Of a stretch of DNA of 64,000 bases, positions 57,224 to 64,000 are shown one piece after another (position 1 is the stretch's first letter; each line of letters opens with the position of its first letter). The stretch is taken from assembly GCA_023101725.1 (NCBI GenBank), contig JALJCO010012680.1, positions 1 to 64,000 on the forward strand. The letters run 5' to 3'. The stretch is from Atherinomorus stipes (taxonomy: Eukaryota > Chordata > Actinopteri > Atheriniformes > Atherinidae). Under the pieces are notes generated by a model that worked only from the letters and a program-made list of their open reading frames with translations, was not told where the DNA came from and made no database searches. Made by a program: the position numbers and the translations under genes.

Positions 57224-58205
57224 CTTCATAAATATGGAGGATAAAGTGGTTTTTGATGGATCCGGTTCACTGCTATGACAATGCCCCCATAGTCCCTGAA
57301 TCCAATAAAGCCAAATTCAGACTTTTAAACTAGCACCAGTGATGACTTTGTTTCTGTACACCTAATTATAATATTCTAAATAGTTTTAAAACTATCACAA
57401 ACTTCATAAATATGGAGGATAAAGTGGTTTTTGATGGATCCGGTTCACTGCTACACACTCAAAAATAGAGGTACCAGTTTGTACCTAAAAAGGGTACAAA
57501 GCTTGTCACTGGGGGTTTTTTCCTTTTTTTAAAAGACATTTCTGTACCTTCGGTCCTGGTCCATTTTTGTACCTTATCAAGCTGTATGAGTTAATAAAGT
57601 ACACTTAAACCAATTAAAAATGATGATTTAAGTTCAATAAAATAAAGATTATGACAAAAATCAAAGATGCTAACAATAAATGAATAATTATTATATAAAT
57701 ATTCGGCCAAACACATATATAATAATACATGTAATTATTACTGTGATTATTATGAAAATCCTAATATAATAACTATAATTATACAACTGTTTAGAAGTAC
57801 TGCTATTTATAGATATTGTACAAGCTATGCACATTTTTCAATGCTGCAGGTACCCTTAGGGTTGAAATTGTACAAATTTGTACTTTATATTACTTTGGAC
57901 CCTTTTCCATAGTATATAGGTACTTCTGGCCTCATAAAGACCAATATTGTACTTTTGAGAGAACACTTGTGAAAAATGTACCTACAGGTACAGAAATGTT
58001 CCTGTCTTGTACCTCTATTTTTGTGTGTGTATGACAAAGCCCCCATAGTCCCTAAGTCAGAAAAAGCCAAATTCAGACTTTTAAACTAGCACCAGTGATG
58101 ACTTTGTTTCTGTAAACCTAATTATAATATTCTAAATAGCTTTAAAACTATCACAAACTTCATAAATATGGAGGATATGTGGCTTTTGGCGGATTCAGTT
58201 CACCT
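57224..58205 (+). repeat. 178-bp tandem repeat, about 2.3 units, split by a MITE
   Basis: 'cttcataaatatggaggata' occurs at 57224, 57402 and 58158. The first spacing is 178 bp; the second is also 178 bp once the 576-bp MITE plus its TA duplication are removed. Confidence 0.85.
57454..58029. mobile_element. Tc1/mariner-like MITE, 576 bp
   Basis: Ends CACACTCAAAAATAGAGGTA and TACCTCTATTTTTGTGTGTG are perfect or near-perfect inverted repeats flanked by TA (57452-57453, 58030-58031). It interrupts unit 2 of the 178-bp repeat, and the empty site is visible in unit 1 ('cactgctatgac'). Repeated 'ggtac' motifs inside. Non-coding. Confidence 0.85.
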
Positions 58206-58785
58206 TGGTGACACATGGGCGCCCACAGATTTTTTTTTTTTTGTAGTGACCACACAACCTGATCTCAAAAAATATGTGACATGAGCACGAACAGCCCTAC
58301 TCATTTACATGTCCCTGACACTTACAGTAACCGCTTCAAATTACACGCCACTGACATTTAAAGTTGCACAATGTAACATCAACAAGTCCTCCAAAAAAAA
58401 ATCACACCCATATTAGATCGTTAGTGCACAAAAATACGGACTGTTAAGTTTTTAATATCCACTCAGTTTATATATGCGATCCACAGTTCTTTTAATTTTT
58501 ACGTAGCTTACATTCTTTTTGGTTTCTTGGTTGCATGTTGCCGGGGGAAACCTGGAATTGATCTCCCGAACTTCTGGATGAGGGACGACTGCTCTGTGTC
58601 CAAGTTTATTCCTCAAGAGCTGCTATCATGCAACGGTTGGAGGCATTCCTTCCCCAACGTCACCTGACTTACCTCATGCACTGTCATTCAGCTCTGCAGA
58701 GGTAACGAACTAAGTTGCATGATAGATAGATTAGGTTGGGTCACGGGGTGGCCAGAGAAAATAGCAGGGTAGCCAAGGGTTATTA

Positions 58786-59280
58786 CAGGAGAACTTTTGT
58801 TTCTTTCAACCTGGACCTTATTTCTAGGAATTTATACGTGCATTTACTCACCAGTAACACTTCCGCATCACTCTGACTCCTTTGGACGCCATTTAGTCAT
58901 AGATCCATGCATATCCATATAATGGGGGGCAGAATGAGTGGGCCTCTCTATAAGACATTATCTGCAGCAAACACCTTAATTTCACCAATACTTTACATAG
59001 AATGAACGAACCGAGTACTTTTGTCCTGTGAGTTCAGATTTGGCTTTCTGTACATTTTGGGGGCGTTCTCCACACGTCTACCGGCCATGCGCCCACAACT
59101 ATGTAGCAAACGGTGTCAATAAAATGAACCGCAGGTAAATCATTTCAACAATTTCCTCCATTGTTGTTCAGCGTGTGTGTTGCAAACAAATGACTTCACA
59201 AAACTTAACTATGTCGACCTGAAAACCAGAGCTGAAGAAGGTCTCAGTCGTAATATGGACGAATGAAACTGGGGTAGTGT
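58786..59280 (+). mobile_element. TTAA-type MITE fragment (family of 26969)
   Basis: 'caacctggaccttatttctagg' and 'acgtgcatttactcaccag' match the left part of the element at 26969-27614. Ends are eroded and no TTAA remains. Confidence 0.65.
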
Positions 59281-59396
59281 GGTGTGTTAATCCTACATAA
59301 ATGTTGATGAAAAATTACAGTTTTTGCAGGGGGGGCCAGTGGGATGGCCAGCTTTTTGTTCAGGGGGGCCCTGGCCACACCTTAGGGGCGCCATCG

Positions 59397-59648
59397 AGGG
59401 GCGGCTGTAGTTTAGGTGGAAGAGCAGTCGGCGGGTCGGGGGATCGATTCCAGGCTTCCCCGGGTTACATGCAGAAGTGTCCTTGGGCAAAACACTGAAC
59501 CCCACATTGCCTCCCGATGTGCCTATCGGGGTATGAATGTGTGATTGTAAATGTGATATATAGTGTTAAGCGCTTTGAGCGGTTAGTATGACTGGAAAAG
59601 CGCTATATAATTACAGTCCATTTACCATTTTTCCATTTACCATTGTAT
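59397..59648 (+). mobile_element. tRNA-derived SINE
   Basis: The head carries pol III promoter boxes: A-box-like TAGTTTAGGTGG at 59408-59419 and B-box-like GGATCGATTCC at 59441-59451. The body 'agtgtccttgggcaaaacac' with 'gaaccccac' and tail 'gcgctatataattacagtcc' with 'atttaccatt' repeats match the common fish tRNA-type SINE. A shorter middle than usual suggests internal deletion. It is nested in the hAT-like element at 57106. Confidence 0.8.
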
Positions 59649-60636
59649 CTATAAGCCAAAAATCAGCTTAAATAATGCCAAATTCAGATTTTCATGGTAT
59701 GGATAATAATTTGGTTGTTTTTGCAATAATAAGTTGTTTTTAAATGACTGTATAGACGTCACAGATTAATCTTATTGCATAAATTTGATAATTTGACAGC
59801 CCTATTAAAAAGTATTGGCATCAATATCAGTATTGACAGTACTAGTCCTTTAGTTACATGATTTCGGATTGGTACCAAATCTTGTAGTATCGCACATCGG
59901 TAGTTTCAAGCAAACATACTATTTGAAATTAGGGAAGTTTATCCTTCCTCTGAGTCCTCCTCCTCTCAGCCCGGCAGGTGTTGTGTGTGCGGCTAACACC
60001 ATTGGCAGATATCCATGCAGAGCTAAGCAGCACCTGAGGGAGGTTTTCAGCGGTGTGTGTCTATCATAGGTTTGGTCTGCAGAACAGCTCTGTGTATTTT
60101 CCAGTTGAGTGTGCAATGACTGGATAGTTACATGCCACTCTGTTGTAGCTTTGTCCGTGAATCTGTGGTGAGAGGCAGCTTTTCCAGCTCACCTGCAGCA
60201 GCATCATAACGCTTCCTCAGTCTTCTACCCATAGTTTGTGCGGTTTTGACTGAAAACTCAATAAATTCCATCAAACGTTGAAAACCCTCAACAAAACTGA
60301 TGGAAGCACAGGACGTGCACAGGACATGGTTCAGGTTGCCCGGGCAACTGCCCGTTTGCCCTCCTTGGCTAAAATTGCCCCTCACGGGGAAAAAAACGGA
60401 TTGAAAATCATTTGAACTAATGTTTTGTTTTGTTTTTTAAAAAGTGCCCTAAGTGCAGAATTTACCTTGAATAAAACCGCTATAATATATTCTAAATAAA
60501 TACTCGGAAAGAGAGTAAGTTGTGAGAGTTAGGATCCCTCTGTCTTCAAGTTTACAGCTGTTTGTGATGCGCGTCACAGGCTGGACGGGAGCGCACTCGT
60601 CCTGACCATCAGGAGCACTGAACTGTGGCTGGTAGA

Positions 60637-60712
60637 GTTTGCATGTTCTCCCCGTGTATGTGTGGGTTCTCTCCAGGTACTGCTGCTTCTCCCACCGTCC
60701 AAAGACAAGCAC
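60637..60712 (+). repeat. Fragment of a very common fish repeat
   Basis: 'gcatgttctccccgtgtatg', 'tgtgggttctctccaggtac' and 'ctcccaccgtccaaagacaag' match a sequence found throughout fish genomes, usually ascribed to a non-LTR element. Short remnant. Confidence 0.6.
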
Positions 60713-60760
60713 AACAAGTGAATGGGCTCTATGCACAACTCCACTACTTCCTGAACTTAA

Positions 60761-60908
60761 GCCAGCACCTTTGTTTCCTGTCTTTCATTACTGGACAAAC
60801 TGATTAATCCAGGTGTGTCTGGCCATTGTCGTCGCGGTTACTGAGGTCAGGCACACCTGGATTAATCAGTTTGTCCAGTAACGAAAGACAGGAAACAAAG
60901 GAGCTGGC
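60761..60908. mobile_element. Hairpin MITE, 148 bp, TTAA-flanked
   Basis: Arms of about 57 bp pair almost perfectly (GCCAGC...AGGTGTG and CACACCT...GCTGGC) around a loop of about 34 bp. TTAA lies at 60757-60760 and 60909-60912. The stem could form a strong RNA or DNA hairpin. Confidence 0.8.
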
Positions 60909-60912
60909 TTAA

Positions 60913-61462
60913 AGTGCTGATGACACGTTTTTGACATTTTTTGCCATGTTTTATCGACCAAAACGTTCATGATGATCTATGTAACAGAAACAAGCGCAGC
61001 TGCATAGATGAGTTAGTAGGAAACATGGCTGCTTTTCAGCACGTCTGACCAGACTGTGGCGCTGTGAGCTGAAACCGGACATGACGTCTGCCAGAGAACG
61101 TTCTCAGCTTATTTAGCATTGAAGTCAATGGCTTCATAGAAGTTTTTAAGTTCCTTTTCCAGTTTTACAGACAAACAGTACCGACTCAGCCTTCAAATTG
61201 TATTGCCAGTTAATGGTTAAAAGGAATGTAACTCAATGAGCGGACCACAACTCCGTATCTCACTGATGTGACGTCAGCGAGATACGCTGCTAGTGAAAAC
61301 GTTTGCTAGTGAAAAGCTATTAGCATTTAGCGGAGCCTCCTAAACATCAGATATTTACGTAAATACACGTCTGATTAACTTCTAACTGCACAGAACTACT
61401 TATTTTGTCTTGTGTTGTTGTATGGCAAGGTTACTTGAAGTTAAGGTCGTGTCATCTGCACT
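60913..61462. mobile_element. TTAA-flanked MITE, family A, short form 550 bp
   Basis: Starts AGTGCTGATGACACG and ends GTGTCATCTGCACT between TTAA at 60909-60912 and 61463-61466. Same family as 41352-43023 but without the internal 1.1 kb. Confidence 0.8.
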
Positions 61463-61466
61463 TTAA

Positions 61467-61610
61467 AGGAATAGTACACCCATAGAATGATGTGCGTTCA
61501 TTTTCTACTCACCCTCATGCTGAGCAAGACTCTGGAGCACTTTTTTAATATCTTAAATGCAGCCGGAGATCAGACAGGTTTTATTTTTCCCCCAACTTTA
61601 ATGGAGTTAT
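61467..61610 (+). mobile_element. TTAA-type MITE, family B, truncated
   Basis: Starts AGGAATAGTACACCCATAG directly after the TTAA shared with the family A element and stops after 'ccaactttaatggagtta', where another repeat begins. Confidence 0.75.
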
Positions 61611-61850
61611 TATTTATTTAATAACTAAACCAAATCCACCTGCCTTTAACAGACTAAACTGAGTAAAATGTGGCGTGATAAACATGAATAACATAATATA
61701 AAAACAAATTAGGAGATCATCACAAACACATTTATATCCCATGTATAATGGAACAAATCAGAACTAGGCTATAAACACAAAATCTAAAACATTTTATGAC
61801 AAAAAGAGGAAGAACAGAAAAAAAGCTGATGGAAACTGATTTAGAAAAAC
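61610..61850 (+). repeat. Interspersed repeat, copy 2 (inverse copy at 18530-18785)
   Basis: Homologous in reverse to 18530-18785 over about 230 bp with small indels. It interrupts family B here. Family not recognised. Confidence 0.6.
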
Positions 61851-63470
61851 AGATAAAATGGTCAGTAAGAGATCACACTGACAATAAAAAGGCTCAATTT
61901 AAATAATCTGTAAAAACCTGTATTTTATTTGTTCAGACAGGCCATTAAAGCACCAAATTTCATTAAACAATTAATTTATTTAAACTTTTCTTAGAATTTT
62001 TTAAAGAACTTTCAAACATAACAAACATTTTCTGCATCAATCGCTGATTTTCTCCTTTTTTTCCTTAAAAATCTTTTCTTTCCAATCAGTGTTAGATGTT
62101 TGTCTCTAGATGAAGCTTCACGGCTTCCGATAGCATTAATGTTAGCTTTAGCATCAGTGTTAGCAGGTCTCCATCCAGACTTCTCAGCTCTGCTGTGTTA
62201 TCTCCACTTACTAATCCGTATTTAATGAATTGGAGTGGATTTTTGACTTTTTATGGGCGGTTTGGGACCTTTTTTGTCTTCATTATTTAGTTTTAATTCT
62301 TCTTTACAATGCTAGCTACAGGCTAGCGGCTAGCTGAGTGACCTCTTCTGCTTGTTTGTTGAACTCTGACAATTTACCACCACCAGGTGGGGGGAGGCTA
62401 CATTGCAACTCATCCAGTTATAAATAACAGTGTAAATATACGGCCCTCGCAGCCCACATGTGGAAAAGGAAAGTTTTCTCGCAGCCCTCTAGGTGGCGCT
62501 CGAGGCCTGAGCTCGGGCCGCGGCCCCATGAATCACTAGCATATGGGGTAATGAACCTAGTTTCATTGAATATTGCAAAAATTGTTGAAAGAAGCATCTT
62601 CTATAATTCCTTTAAGTCTACGACCCTGCAGAGACCTTCAGGTCTTAATAACCTGTAACGTGTAATTCAATGAAAATGTTTTGTGTGTGCAGGTTTTACA
62701 ACATTATTAGTTTCATATCTGGTCTCAGTGAATCATTTGAAAGCTGTGTTCAGAGGTGTTTTAGCTTATAAAACACTTTCGGGTATATTTAAGAGTTTAG
62801 CTGTCTGAGAGAAAAGAGCTCGGAGGACACGCGATATATCAGCGTAGCTCTTTGACCCAGCAGCACCGTGCTTCACACGGCTGTGTGCAAGCCCACGTTG
62901 ATGAAGTGCCCGTACGGTGGTCTCAACATACTAACCCGGACCTGCACAGACAGATCTGCACTCCTCTCTGTCCTGCCCCCGCTGAGCCGGGTGATAAAGG
63001 AGCTCCGTGTCACTGGGCTCCAGAGGGGGACAGATTCATTACCTGACCTGTGCTGCTGACTGGAACACAATTGACTGTGATGGCTCTGTAACACTGACAC
63101 AGAGGGAAGGAGTTAGATGACGGAGTGGAGGAAGAGGGGCCGATAAGGGAGGGGAGGAAGGGAGAGGGGGGACACGGAGAGGCAGAGTAGAGAAGGGAGG
63201 GGATATAAAGAAGTTATGTTTTTCTTTTCTACTTTTATGAAACTGCAGTATTTCTACTGTCTTAAATTTTTCTTGTGTTTGGCGAGCATGGGAGTGTTGT
63301 CATCCAAGTAGAGCTAATGTTTGTAATATTTCCTGTTTTCAGATGAGAGCAGAAATAAATGATTAAATAGACTTTGCACCTTTCTCTCCAGACAAACAGC
63401 TTAAAGCTCAGAGAGAGCTTCTGCTCAGGAGAACAAAAGGAGGTGACCAAGAAAGGAAGTTTATTTTAAG
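61851..63470. other. No gene recognised
   Basis: AT-rich to 62450, then GC-balanced sequence 62780-63190 with overlapping short frames lacking domains, then a purine-rich tract 63100-63200. Confidence 0.45.
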
Positions 63471-64000
63471 GATGGGCCATACCTAAATTTTTCCTGTTGA
63501 TACGATATCAGTAGTTTATTGTACTTTTTCATCAATACTGATACTTTTTGTCCCTTTAAAGAAAACCACATGATTGTGCAGTTTGCATTAATATCTTGAA
63601 TGCAAGGGCAATATTAGATATAACTGAGTCTGTTGCATTTTTTTTGTTTTTTTTTTGTTTTGTGTATATGAAGGAGTATTGGAAAGAACTTGGATAAAAT
63701 CTTGCTCTCAATTATTGTAATAATTATTGGCTTGGGTTTTTTTTATGATTATTATTATTATTTATTTTATTTTCTATTTTTTTTGTTTGTTTGTTTTTGT
63801 TTTCACACAACGTATAGATATTTATGTATGTTATGTATATGTGTGTGTATGTGAATAAAAAAAGAATAATAAAAAAAAGATATAATTGAGAACAGAAGTT
63901 CTGCGAATAAATGCTTTTAAAACAATAATAAATTATATTGATGAGTAAATTAAACAAAAATAAGAAAAACTTCTTTCAATTATCAAATAACTCAAGCACA
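63471..64000 (+). mobile_element. hAT-like element, continues past window
   Basis: Starts AGGATGGGCCATACC and is collinear with the pieces of the element at 18234-19650 that flank its nested MITE, so it represents the uninterrupted form. The right end is outside the window. T/A-rich interior, non-coding. Confidence 0.55.

Larger units (their letters stand above)
57106..59902. mobile_element. hAT-like element, 2.8 kb, with several nested repeats
   Basis: A perfect 8-bp target duplication GTTTCAAG lies at 57098-57105 and 59903-59910. The left end TAGTGCTGGGTGGAT is a typical hAT start; the right end complement TACCGATGTGCGATAC matches it only loosely. Subterminal 'caatatcaatat' / 'atcaatatcagtattg' also pair. 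No transposase frame remains; the interior holds a 178-bp repeat, a Tc1-like MITE, a TTAA-type MITE fragment and a SINE. Confidence 0.55.

Noticed and set aside
62852..63100. Overlapping frames on both strands in GC-balanced sequence
   Set aside because: Short and mutually overlapping, no domain. Better left as possible non-coding host sequence.

Overview
This window looks like intergenic (or very large intronic) DNA from a ray-finned fish, probably a percomorph teleost. The evidence is its repeat content: non-LTR retrotransposon fragments of the L2/CR1/Rex type, a tRNA-derived SINE of the common fish kind, many TA-flanked Tc1/mariner-like MITEs, 8-bp-TSD hAT-like elements, TTAA-flanked MITEs and dense microsatellites. 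I found no host protein-coding gene, tRNA, rRNA or CRISPR that I can support. Every protein-like stretch I recognise belongs to a mobile element and is truncated or broken, apart from the open retrotransposon tail at the left edge.

The dominant structure is a giant imperfect palindrome at 782-16584. Two arms of about 7.7 kb (782-8522 and 8885-16584) are reverse complements of each other. By hand they differ by about 2-4% plus indels. They flank a 362-bp Tc1-like MITE (8523-8884) that holds a run of 77 G. Both arms carry the same insertions in mirror order: a reverse-transcriptase fragment, several TTAA-flanked MITEs, a Tc1-like transposase relic, about 1.3 kb of non-repetitive host-like sequence and a degraded LINE tail. 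The duplication is therefore younger than those insertions. A LINE 3' tail (1-781) abuts the left outer boundary exactly. The structure may be a real inverted duplication, perhaps kept similar by gene conversion, or a misassembly joining two haplotypes head to head at the poly-G.

Right of the palindrome (16.6-41.3 kb) AT-rich transposon debris alternates with blocks of non-repetitive, fairly GC-rich host sequence at 19.7-20.8, 22.3-23.9, 27.6-29.4, 32.7-33.5 and 40.1-41.3 kb. Some of these look like conserved non-coding (regulatory) DNA. Nested insertions can be resolved at 17.9-19.65, 20.8-21.6 and 23.9-25.7 kb.

From 41.3 to 64 kb there are: a 1.7-kb TTAA-flanked element with an internal hAT MITE; an A-rich foldback; a pentanucleotide satellite of about 0.8 kb (47.5-48.3 kb); a hAT MITE (49.7-50.4 kb); a LINE 3' end; a broken THAP-domain coding relic (52.7 kb); a 2.8-kb hAT-like element (57.1-59.9 kb) holding a Tc1-like MITE, a 178-bp repeat and a SINE; and a chain of TTAA-sharing MITEs at 60.8-61.6 kb. 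The recurring TTAA-flanked MITEs together with a THAP relic point to past Kolobok-type transposition, though the autonomous source is not intact here.
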